A DNA stretch of 6,317 nucleotides from NCBI GenBank assembly GCA_043774625.1, contig JAYVTG010000016.1, positions 1-6,317 of the forward strand, written 5' to 3'. A program made the position numbers and the translations under genes. Every line of letters begins with the position of its first letter. The stretch's first letter is position 1. Below are positions 1 to 4,968 of the stretch, in pieces. The notes under the pieces were generated by a model. That model saw only the letters and a list, made by a program, of their open reading frames with translations, ran no database searches and was not told the origin of the DNA. Source of the DNA: JAAFIP01 sp043774625. GTDB lineage: Bacteria > Pseudomonadota > Gammaproteobacteria > Burkholderiales > Burkholderiaceae_C.

Positions 1-1
1 C

Positions 2-469
2 GTCATCGTGCGCGAAGACTTGCTGGGCGGCGCCCTGCCCACCACGCCCGACGTGTTCAACTACGCGGTGCAAGGCAAGGCAGACTCCATGTACAACACG
101 CCGCCCACCTATGCCATTTACATTGCGGGCCTGGTGTTTCAGTGGCTCAAGGCCAAGGGCGGCTTGAAGGCGATGGAAGCCCAAAACCGCGCCAAGGCCG
201 ACCTGCTGTACAGCGCGCTGGACGCGACCGATTTTTACGTGACCAAGGTAGCCAAAGACTGCCGATCGTGGATGAATGTGCCCTTCTTTTTGAGCGATGA
301 AAAACTCAACGATGCCTTTTTGAAAGGCGCGCAAGAGCGCAGCATGGTCCAGCTCAAAGGCCACCGCGTGGTAGGCGGCATGCGCGCCAGCATCTACAAC
401 GCCATGCCTATGGAAGGTGTGCAGGCATTGGTAGCGTACCTGCGCGAGTTTGTAGAAAAGAATGGGTGA
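2..469 (+). CDS. serC: Phosphoserine aminotransferase, C-terminal part (5' end outside window)
   Basis: SerC is a PLP-dependent cytosolic enzyme that converts 3-phosphohydroxypyruvate and glutamate to phosphoserine and 2-oxoglutarate in serine biosynthesis. It also acts in the DXP-dependent PLP pathway. The 155 visible residues begin at VIVREDLLG, which in the E. coli enzyme lies just after the PLP-lysine region, so the catalytic lysine is off the left edge. Clear family signatures follow: SMYNTPPTYAIYIAGLVFQWLK near residues 29-50, RSWMNVPF near 87-94, and the highly conserved KGHRVVGGMRASIYNAMP near 119-136. Together these cover about 40% of a normal 360-residue protein, and the C-terminus is intact with a TGA stop. 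An apparent GTG start at position 8 is internal and not the real start. The pheA gene that I recall often following serC in Burkholderiales is not here. Identification is secure from motif similarity. Confidence 0.96.
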   Translation, partial: VIVREDLLGGALPTTPDVFNYAVQGKADSMYNTPPTYAIYIAGLVFQWLKAKGGLKAMEAQNRAKADLLYSALDATDFYVTKVAKDCRSWMNVPFFLSDEKLNDAFLKGAQERSMVQLKGHRVVGGMRASIYNAMPMEGVQALVAYLREFVEKNG

Positions 470-574
470 TTTTTAACCGGCGGATTAGGCGTTTTTCAGC
501 GTAGATACTGCGCGAGCAGCTACTTTTTTAGTAGCATCCATATATTGTATAGTATTAAAAACAGGAGACACAGC
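470..574. other. serC to SRPBCC intergenic gap
   Basis: Apart from the interspersed repeat, this 105-bp gap holds an AT-rich stretch (541-560). In it, TATAGT at 548-553 resembles a -10 box (five of six bases of TATAAT). The sequence 17 bases upstream is only TTTTTA, a poor -35. A promoter for the downstream gene is plausible but weakly supported, and no convincing terminator for serC was found. Confidence 0.3.
497..536 (+). repeat. Short interspersed repeat, copy A (intergenic)
   Basis: Forty bases here match 5901-5940 at 32 of 40 positions without gaps. The first ten bases (CAGCGTAGAT) are identical, and the core TGCGC-AGCAGCT is shared. The 3' half can fold into a hairpin: GCTACT (519-524), a loop of five T, then AGTAGC (530-535). 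It lies in the gap between serC and the SRPBCC gene. No run of T follows the hairpin, so it is a weak candidate terminator. From memory, short hairpin-containing repeats of this flavour are scattered through Comamonadaceae genomes; this cannot be checked here. Confidence 0.7.
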
Positions 575-1102
575 ATGCTCAAAATCATCGCCATCATCAT
601 CGTGCTATTGATCGTCGCCATACTGGCCTACGCCGCCACCCGGCCCGACGACTTTCGGGTGGAGCGCTCGGTCAGCATCAAGGCGCCAGCAGAAAAAATC
701 TTCCCCTTCATCAACGACTTTCACCAATGGGACGCATGGACGCCCTATAACAAAGACCCTGCCATGAAAAAGACCTATGGCGGCGCTGCCAGCGGTGTGG
801 GTGCAAGCTATGCATGGGAAGGCAACGGCCAGGTGGGCCAAGGCAACATCGACATCAGCGCCGCCACGCCGCCGAGCAAAGTTGCGCTTAATCTGAACAT
901 GGTCAAACCATTTGCTGCGAAAAATAAAGTGGAATTCACCCTGCAAGCCAAGGGCGATATGACCGAGGTGACATGGGCGATGGATGGTAAGCACATCTTT
1001 ATCGGCAAGGTCATAGGCATTTTTATGAGCATGGACAACATGGTGGGCAAAGACTTTGAGGTGGGTCTGGAAAAGCTCAAAGCCCTGGCACAGAAGAACT
1101 GA
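575..1102 (+). CDS. SRPBCC (polyketide cyclase/START-like) family protein with N-terminal membrane anchor
   Basis: This 175-residue protein has one N-terminal hydrophobic helix (about residues 4-21, IIAIIIVLLIVAILAYAA) followed by an SRPBCC fold. The family signature covers residues 27-66: RVERSVSIKAPAEKIFPFINDFHQWDAWTPY, followed by a DPAMKKTYGG-type segment. VTWAMDGK and a GKDFEVGLEKLK C-terminal helix come next. SRPBCC proteins have a deep hydrophobic ligand pocket, but the ligand and role of this subgroup are not known to me. The ATG at 575 is chosen because AGGAG (563-567) lies 7 bases upstream; a TTG at 545 in the same frame has no such site and would add ten polar residues ahead of the membrane segment. 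The domain is probably held at the inner membrane facing the periplasm or cytoplasm; topology is not clear. The family call is firm and the function unknown. Confidence 0.9.
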   Translation: MLKIIAIIIVLLIVAILAYAATRPDDFRVERSVSIKAPAEKIFPFINDFHQWDAWTPYNKDPAMKKTYGGAASGVGASYAWEGNGQVGQGNIDISAATPPSKVALNLNMVKPFAAKNKVEFTLQAKGDMTEVTWAMDGKHIFIGKVIGIFMSMDNMVGKDFEVGLEKLKALAQKN

Positions 1103-1113
1103 CTTATGAAAGT

Positions 1114-1128
1114 TTGAAACAGTTTCAA
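1114..1128. promoter_or_regulatory. Perfect palindrome TTGAAAC-A-GTTTCAA, operator-like
   Basis: Seven-base arms form a perfect inverted repeat around one central A, 24 bases upstream of the VOC gene start. The symmetry and size suit a site for a dimeric repressor such as a TetR-type protein. It could also form a small RNA hairpin, but a 1-base loop makes that unlikely, and no T-run follows. No regulator gene is in the window, so the regulator is unknown. Confidence 0.45.
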
Positions 1129-1151
1129 TGCATCAAATTTAGGAGAAACCC

Positions 1152-1562
1152 ATGGCCAAAATGATTTTTGTTAATCTTCCCGTCACCGACCTCGCCCGCT
1201 CAACCGCTTTTTATGAGGCCATCGGTGGCAAGAAAAATCCGCAATTCTCGGACGCTACAAGCACTTGTATCATCATCTCCGAAACGATCCATGCCATGCT
1301 GCTCACGCATGAAAAATACAGCTCGTTCACGTCACGCCCCATTGCCAATGCGCACAAGACCAGCGCCGTGCTGATTGTTCTGTCTGCTGACAGCAAAGAC
1401 GAAGTCAATGCAACCGTTACTCGCGCGGCAGCAGCTGGTGGGCGGGCTGACCCCAATCCCAAACAGGACCTGGGTTTCATGCTCGGTCGTTCGATGGAAG
1501 ACCCTGACGGCCATGTGTGGGAAATTTTCTGGATGGACCCTGCTGCAATGGGCGGCGAATAA
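1152..1562 (+). CDS. VOC (glyoxalase/bleomycin resistance fold) family protein, COG3607-like
   Basis: This 136-residue single-domain protein has the paired beta-alpha-beta-beta-beta modules of the VOC superfamily. The first module is KMIFVNLPVTDLARSTAFYEAIG (residues 3-25) and PQFSDAT (30-36). The second has ALVLIVLSA-like strands, AAAAGG, then GFMLGRSMEDPDGHVWEIFWMDPAA (108-132). Glu124 in HVWEIFW matches the usual C-terminal metal-binding glutamate. The first-strand metal His of true glyoxalase I is absent (F-V-N at 6-8), which I recall as normal for the COG3607 'predicted lactoylglutathione lyase' group, so glyoxalase I activity should not be assumed. AGGAGAA at 1141-1147 precedes the ATG at good spacing. 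The palindrome at 1114-1128 suggests regulated expression. The MFS gene follows directly or overlaps, so they are probably co-transcribed. Substrate is unknown. Confidence 0.92.
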   Translation: MAKMIFVNLPVTDLARSTAFYEAIGGKKNPQFSDATSTCIIISETIHAMLLTHEKYSSFTSRPIANAHKTSAVLIVLSADSKDEVNATVTRAAAAGGRADPNPKQDLGFMLGRSMEDPDGHVWEIFWMDPAAMGGE

Positions 1563-1585
1563 AAATCAGCGCTTGGGTACAGATC

Positions 1586-3010
1586 TTGAAAAACCAAAAC
1601 CGCCAACGCTGGCTGGCCTTGATGGTGCTGTGCAGCGGCGTGCTGATGATTGTGCTGGACACCACCATCGTCAACGTCGCCCTGCCCTCTATTCGTACCG
1701 ATTTGCACTTTACCGAAGCGTCCCTGGTCTGGGTGGTGAATGCCTACATGCTGACCTTTGGCGGTTTTTTGTTGCTGGGTGGGCGGCTGGGTGACTTATA
1801 TGGACAGCGCAAGATGTTTTTGTGCGGCCTGGTGCTGTTCACCATCGCATCGCTGGCGTGTGGCTTGTCCAATTCACAAGTGCTGTTGATTGCTGCGCGC
1901 GCCGTGCAGGGGCTGGGTGGCGCGGTGGTGTCTGCGGTGGCGCTGTCCCTCATCATGAACCTGTTTACCGAACCTACAGACCGCGCCAAGGCCATGGGTG
2001 TGTATGGCTTTGTGTGCGCGGGTGGCGGCAGCGTGGGTGTGCTGCTGGGTGGGTTGCTGACCAGCCTGCTCAGCTGGCACTGGATATTTTTGGTCAATCT
2101 GCCGATTGGCGTGCTGGTGTACGTGCTGTGCATGCGCTTGCTGCCGGGCGAGCCGGGGCACGCCACGGGTGACAAGCTGGACGCGGGGGGCGCTATCACC
2201 ATTACCACCGCCTTGATGTTGGCGGTGTATGGCATAGTGAATGGCAACGAGGCGGGCTGGGCGTCTACCCAAACGCTCAGCCTGCTGGGCTCGGCGCTGG
2301 CGCTGCTGCTGGTGTTCATCACCATCGAAGCCAAAATTGCCACGCCCTTGATGCCGCTGGGCTTGTTCAAGCTGCGCAATGTGTCCACAGCCAATGTGGT
2401 GGGCGTGCTGTGGGCAGCGGCCATGTTTGCCTGGTTTTTTATTTCGGCGCTGTACATGCAACTGGTGCTGGGCTACAGCCCCATGCAGGTAGGCCTGGCT
2501 TTCTTGCCTGCCAACGTCATCATGGCGGCGTTCTCGTTGGGGCTGTCAGCAAAAATAGTGGTGCGCTTTGGCAACCGGTTGCCGTTAGCAGGTGGGCTAC
2601 TGGTAGCGGCTGTGGGGTTGGCACTGTTTTCTCGAGCCCCCGTGGGTGGCGATTTTTGGCTACACGTCTTGCCCGGCATGGTGCTGCTAGGCGTAGGCGC
2701 TGGCGTGGCGTTTAACCCGCTGCTACTGTCTGCCATGAGCGACGTGCAGCCCAGCCAGTCTGGCCTGGCATCTGGCGTGGTTAACACTGCCTTCATGATG
2801 GGCGGCGCACTGGGCTTGGCGGTGCTGGCCAGTTTGGCTGCTGCGCGGACTGGCACTCTGGCTGCGTCTGGGCTGGCTCAGGTAGCTGCGTTAAACGGTG
2901 GCTACCAACTGGCGTTTGCTTTGGGTGCGGTTTTTGCAGTGGCTGCAGCCTTGATTGGTGGGGTCATGTTGCGAACAGGCTCGCTAGTGCAAGCCCAGTA
3001 CAAACGCTGA
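1586..3010 (+). CDS. DHA2-family MFS drug/proton antiporter (EmrB/QacA type)
   Basis: This is an inner-membrane exporter of the major facilitator superfamily, about 474 residues, with a hydrophobic profile fitting 14 TM segments. DHA2 signatures appear in order: LDTTIVNVALPSI in TM1 (near residue 24), motif A GGRLGDLYGQRK in the TM2-3 loop (65-76), motif B RAVQGLGGAVVSA in TM4 (from 105), and a motif C-like GGGSVGVLLGGLLTSLLSWHWIFLVNLPIG (from 146) in TM5. Such proteins usually expel drugs, dyes or toxic metabolites in exchange for protons; the substrate cannot be read from sequence. The start is uncertain. TTG 1586 gives the usual short N-terminus before RWLALMVLCSGVLM. A GTG at 1517 would overlap the VOC gene by 46 bases and add 23 atypical residues, and ATG 1622 would cut into TM1. 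None has a good ribosome binding site, suggesting translational coupling to the VOC gene that ends at 1562. No MFP (EmrA) or outer-membrane partner is adjacent. Confidence 0.92.
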   Translation: MKNQNRQRWLALMVLCSGVLMIVLDTTIVNVALPSIRTDLHFTEASLVWVVNAYMLTFGGFLLLGGRLGDLYGQRKMFLCGLVLFTIASLACGLSNSQVLLIAARAVQGLGGAVVSAVALSLIMNLFTEPTDRAKAMGVYGFVCAGGGSVGVLLGGLLTSLLSWHWIFLVNLPIGVLVYVLCMRLLPGEPGHATGDKLDAGGAITITTALMLAVYGIVNGNEAGWASTQTLSLLGSALALLLVFITIEAKIATPLMPLGLFKLRNVSTANVVGVLWAAAMFAWFFISALYMQLVLGYSPMQVGLAFLPANVIMAAFSLGLSAKIVVRFGNRLPLAGGLLVAAVGLALFSRAPVGGDFWLHVLPGMVLLGVGAGVAFNPLLLSAMSDVQPSQSGLASGVVNTAFMMGGALGLAVLASLAAARTGTLAASGLAQVAALNGGYQLAFALGAVFAVAAALIGGVMLRTGSLVQAQYKR

Positions 3011-3015
3011 AAGGT

Positions 3016-3052
3016 TTGAATATCCAGTTTGAAATTTGACTAAAATTAGACC
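3016..3052 (+). promoter_or_regulatory. Possible promoter giving a leaderless DUF3297 transcript
   Basis: TAAAAT at 3041-3046 resembles a -10 box and sits so that transcription would begin at or near the ATG at 3053. The best upstream match is TTGAAT at 3016-3021, with a long 19-base spacer. No Shine-Dalgarno-like sequence is present between the MFS stop and the ATG. The promoter is weak by sequence. Confidence 0.25.
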
Positions 3053-3313
3053 ATGAACGAAACCTCTCCAGACACCTCCACACGCCCTCCTCTGCCAGAC
3101 CGCCTGTGCATCGACCCGCGCAGCCACCACCACGTCGCGGAGGTGTTCAAACATGAAATTGGCATTCTTTTTAACGACAAAGAGCGCTCGGACGTGGAGG
3201 AATATTGCATCAGCGAACGCTGGATCAAGGTGCCTGCGGGCAAAACGCTGGACCGCAAGGGCCAGCCGCTGCTGATGAAATTGCGCGGCAAGGTAGAAGC
3301 GTTTTACAAGTAA
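3053..3313 (+). CDS. DUF3297 family protein
   Basis: This small protein of 86 residues belongs to a family of unknown function found widely in proteobacteria. The recognised family pattern runs through almost the whole chain: LPDRLCIDPRS (14-24), EIGILFNDKERSDVEEYCISERWIKV (35-60), AGKTLDRKGQPL (62-73) and LRGKVEAFY at the C-terminus. It is soluble, has no signal peptide or membrane segment, and has mixed charge. There is no Shine-Dalgarno sequence before the ATG, and a TAAAAT element just upstream could give a leaderless message. An 11-base direct repeat spans its stop codon. The YdeI-family gene starts 51 bases later on the same strand and may be co-transcribed. Function is not known. Confidence 0.9.
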   Translation: MNETSPDTSTRPPLPDRLCIDPRSHHHVAEVFKHEIGILFNDKERSDVEEYCISERWIKVPAGKTLDRKGQPLLMKLRGKVEAFYK

Positions 3314-3323
3314 GCGTTTTACA
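3298..3323 (+). repeat. Direct repeat AGCGTTTTACA spanning the DUF3297 stop codon
   Basis: The 11-mer occurs at 3298-3308 and 3313-3323 with a 15-base period, so it looks like a partial tandem duplication of the last codons and the stop. It does not change the reading frame of the gene, because the first stop is reached within the first unit. Confidence 0.6.
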
Positions 3324-3364
3324 TTTTTCAATGTGTTAAAGCGTGTTGAATAAAGGGCGCACCG

Positions 3365-3961
3365 TTGGCACCCGTCATAGTCAAGCCCGACAAAGTGCGC
3401 GAATTTGCCGATGCGAGTAGCTTTAACGACTGGCTTGCACAGCAACACGCGACTGAGGACGAAGTCTGGATCAAGATCCACAAGATTGGCTCGGGCCTCA
3501 TGTCCATCACCCCCAAAGAAGCGATTGATGTCGTGCTGTGCTGGGGCTGGATCGACGCGATTCGTAAGGGGCTGGACGACAAAAGCTTTTTGCAGCGTTA
3601 CACCCGGCGCGGTAAAAAAAGCCTGTGGAGCCAAATCAATGTTGCCAACGTGGCGCGTCTGATCGGTGAAGGCCGCATGACGGAGCATGGCCTGACACAT
3701 GTTGAAGCTGCCAAGGCTGATGGGCGTTGGCAGCGCGCCTACGGCAGCGGCCAAAACATGAAAATTCCTGGCGATTTGCAAGAGGCTATCAACGCCAACC
3801 CTAATGCCAGGGACATACTGGCAAAGCTTAGTGAGCAAAACAGGTTTGCACTGGCTTTTCGAACGCACAACATGAAGACTGAAGCAGGACGAAAAAAGAA
3901 AATTGACAACTTCGTGGCCATGCTCAGTCGCAGAGAAACGATATATCCGCAAAACAAATGA
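3365..3961 (+). CDS. YdeI/OmpD-associated (OmdA, bacteriocin-protection-like) family protein
   Basis: This 198-residue soluble protein matches the YdeI/OmdA family along its length. Landmarks are FADASSFNDWLAQQH (14-28), VWIKIHKIGSG (34-44), the conserved core LCWGWIDAIRKGLDDKSFLQRYTRRGKKSLWSQIN (58-92), and a C-terminal helix FALAFRTHNMKTEAGRKKKIDNFVAML. The family is named from enterobacterial proteins linked to bacteriocin or peptide resistance, but its biochemical activity is not established and the name should not be taken as function here. The start is a TTG: an in-frame TGA at 3347-3349 limits upstream extension, and AAAGGG at 3352-3357 lies 7 bases before the TTG. The resulting N-terminus, APVIVKPDKV, is typical of the family. 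It lies between DUF3297 and the cupin gene, all on the same strand. Confidence 0.9.
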   Translation: MAPVIVKPDKVREFADASSFNDWLAQQHATEDEVWIKIHKIGSGLMSITPKEAIDVVLCWGWIDAIRKGLDDKSFLQRYTRRGKKSLWSQINVANVARLIGEGRMTEHGLTHVEAAKADGRWQRAYGSGQNMKIPGDLQEAINANPNARDILAKLSEQNRFALAFRTHNMKTEAGRKKKIDNFVAMLSRRETIYPQNK

Positions 3962-4018
3962 GAACCCATGCGCCAACGGACAGCGCAGACATTCATAGTT
4001 TATTCCTCAGGAGAGTCC

Positions 4019-4369
4019 ATGAAAGAAGCCAACTTAGCCCAAAAACTTTCTCTTTTCAGCGCTCACTGGTCACCCAAAACAGTAGGCCTGTTTAACGGTC
4101 ATGCTGTGATGGTTGCCAAAATCAAAGGCGAATACCACTGGCATTCGCATGCCGACACAGACGACTTTTTCTATGTGCTCAAAGGCAGCATTCGCATCGA
4201 GCTGCGCGACAGCACGGCGCATCTGGCTGAGGGCGAGCTGTTTGTGGTGCCGCAAGGCGTTGAGCACCGCCCCATTGCCGACAACGAAGCGCACATCATG
4301 CTGATTGAAAAGTCATACACACCCAATTCGGGCGACGTAGCTACGGCGGCCAAGAGGGAGTTGATTTAG
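4019..4369 (+). CDS. Single-domain cupin protein
   Basis: This 116-residue small beta-barrel cupin shows both family motifs. Motif 1 is GEYHWHSHADTDDFFYVLKG (37-56), with His42 and His44 as predicted metal ligands. Motif 2 is GELFVVPQGVEHRPIADNEA (72-91), with His83 as the last ligand. The usual motif 1 glutamate is replaced by Asp49, a conservative change that could still bind metal. Such stand-alone cupins include dioxygenases, isomerases and binding proteins; nothing in the sequence picks one. ATG 4019 is chosen because AGGAG (4009-4013) precedes it by 5 bases; an upstream in-frame ATG at 3968 lacks a clear site and would add a non-family tail of 17 residues. It follows the YdeI-family gene by 57 bases. 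Its TAG stop overlaps the TAA stop of the opposing redoxin gene. Confidence 0.9.
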   Translation: MKEANLAQKLSLFSAHWSPKTVGLFNGHAVMVAKIKGEYHWHSHADTDDFFYVLKGSIRIELRDSTAHLAEGELFVVPQGVEHRPIADNEAHIMLIEKSYTPNSGDVATAAKRELI

Positions 4370-4866
4370 CTTTTTCCATTCGCGGCGGGTTGCGCTATCA
4401 GTTGGCCCAGCAGCGCCCCAACGCTCAAATCATCTGCCCTGCCAAAGTGGTTGAGCTGCATCACACCTTGGCGATCAATCACGATCAAGCTGGGCGTGCC
4501 ACGCAGCGCATAAGTTTTCATAGTGCATGGAATGTGGCTGCCCGGCTCTGCCTGATCGATTGCCACTGGGAAAGGTATGCGGTACTCATGCATAAACACT
4601 TTCAGAGCCTCTGGCCCCATGACAGCGTGGTGTTCAAACACACTGTGCAAACCTAGCACCACCACATCGTCGCGTGAAAACGCGTTGTGTATGGAAATGG
4701 CCTGCGGTATGCCGTGCGACACACAGCCTGGGCACAGCATTTGAAACGCGTGAATGACGACCACCCGCCCACGCAAATCGGCCAGACGCATGGGCTTAGC
4801 CGCGTTTATCCATTCTGAGACTTCTAACTCTGGGGCTAATTCAGATGTTGCCGACATTTGCTGCAT
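4366..4866 (-). CDS. Redoxin/AhpC-TSA-like thioredoxin-fold protein with CPGC motif
   Basis: This cytoplasmic thioredoxin-fold protein of 166 residues has no signal peptide or lipobox. The redox motif is Cys45-Pro-Gly-Cys48, in VVVIHAFQMLCPGCVSHGIPQA. The fold is supported by LADLRGRVVVIHAF before it and by the cis-proline segment RGTPSLIVIDRQG (Pro125) after it. A third cysteine, Cys114 in HIPCTMKTY, is distinctive. It probably reduces disulfides or peroxides; the family resembles TlpA/AhpC-type redoxins, but the subgroup is not one I can name. The ATG at 4866 is preceded by AAGGA seven bases upstream; a TTG at 4899 would add 11 residues but has only the terminator hairpin upstream. The gene lies just past the sodB terminator on the same strand, with a perfect inverted repeat over its ribosome binding site. 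The end overlaps the cupin gene tail-to-tail by 4 bases. Confidence 0.88.
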   Translation of the reverse strand: MQQMSATSELAPELEVSEWINAAKPMRLADLRGRVVVIHAFQMLCPGCVSHGIPQAISIHNAFSRDDVVVLGLHSVFEHHAVMGPEALKVFMHEYRIPFPVAIDQAEPGSHIPCTMKTYALRGTPSLIVIDRQGVMQLNHFGRADDLSVGALLGQLIAQPAANGKS

Positions 4867-4868
4867 AC

Positions 4869-4885
4869 CAATATCCTTGATATTG
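4869..4885 (-). promoter_or_regulatory. Inverted repeat CAATATC-N3-GATATTG covering the redoxin ribosome binding site
   Basis: Seven-base arms form a perfect inverted repeat with a 3-base centre, ending 2 bases before the ATG at 4866. On the minus strand it reads CAATATCAAGGATATTG, so the AAGGA Shine-Dalgarno sequence lies in the loop and the start of the 3' arm. It may be a protein operator, or an RNA hairpin that hides the ribosome binding site. Which of these applies cannot be told from the sequence. Confidence 0.5.
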
Positions 4886-4901
4886 TCGAGTGAGGACAAT
4901 G

Positions 4902-4928
4902 AAAAAAGCCGACCTCATGGTCGGCTTT
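4902..4928 (-). terminator. Rho-independent terminator of sodB
   Basis: On the minus strand, AAAGCCGACC (4928-4919) pairs perfectly with GGTCGGCTTT (4914-4905) around a 4-base ATGA loop. The T-run continues to 4902, giving six T in all. The 10-bp GC-rich stem with a U-tract is classical. It lies about 30 bases beyond the sodB stop and directs termination leftward, before the redoxin gene. On the plus strand the U-tract is short (TTTG), so it is mainly one-directional. Confidence 0.9.
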
Positions 4929-4940
4929 GTGTAGCAAGAA

Positions 4941-4968
4941 CTAAGGCGACCTAGGCGACCTAGGCGAA
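4941..4968 (-). repeat. 9-bp tandem repeat containing duplicated sodB stop codons
   Basis: On the plus strand the units are CTAAGGCGAC (4941-4950, one extra base), CTAGGCGAC (4951-4959) and CTAGGCGAA (4960-4968). Because the unit is 9 bases, the sodB reading frame meets TAG at 4962-4960 and again at 4953-4951, separated by Val-Ala codons. It looks like a small slippage duplication at the gene's 3' end. Confidence 0.75.

Noticed and set aside
1152..1562. VOC protein as a true glyoxalase I or bleomycin resistance protein
   Set aside because: The first-strand metal-binding His is missing, and the sequence fits the COG3607 group, whose activity is not established.
1744..2457. 237-codon minus-strand open frame opposite the MFS gene
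   Set aside because: It is rich in Pro, Ser, Thr and Ala with no domain, as expected for the complement of a membrane-protein gene.
2984..3976. 330-codon open frame on the minus strand opposite DUF3297 and the YdeI-family gene
   Set aside because: Its protein shows no recognisable domain, and it is antisense to two genes with clear family matches; long antisense frames are common in this base composition.
3365..4369. YdeI-family plus cupin genes as a bacteriocin defence system
   Set aside because: The name of the YdeI/OmdA family is historical, no bacteriocin or toxin gene is near, and there is no other defence signature.
4860..4899. TTG 4899 as start of the redoxin gene
   Set aside because: It lies at the end of the terminator with no ribosome binding site, while ATG 4866 has AAGGA at ideal spacing.
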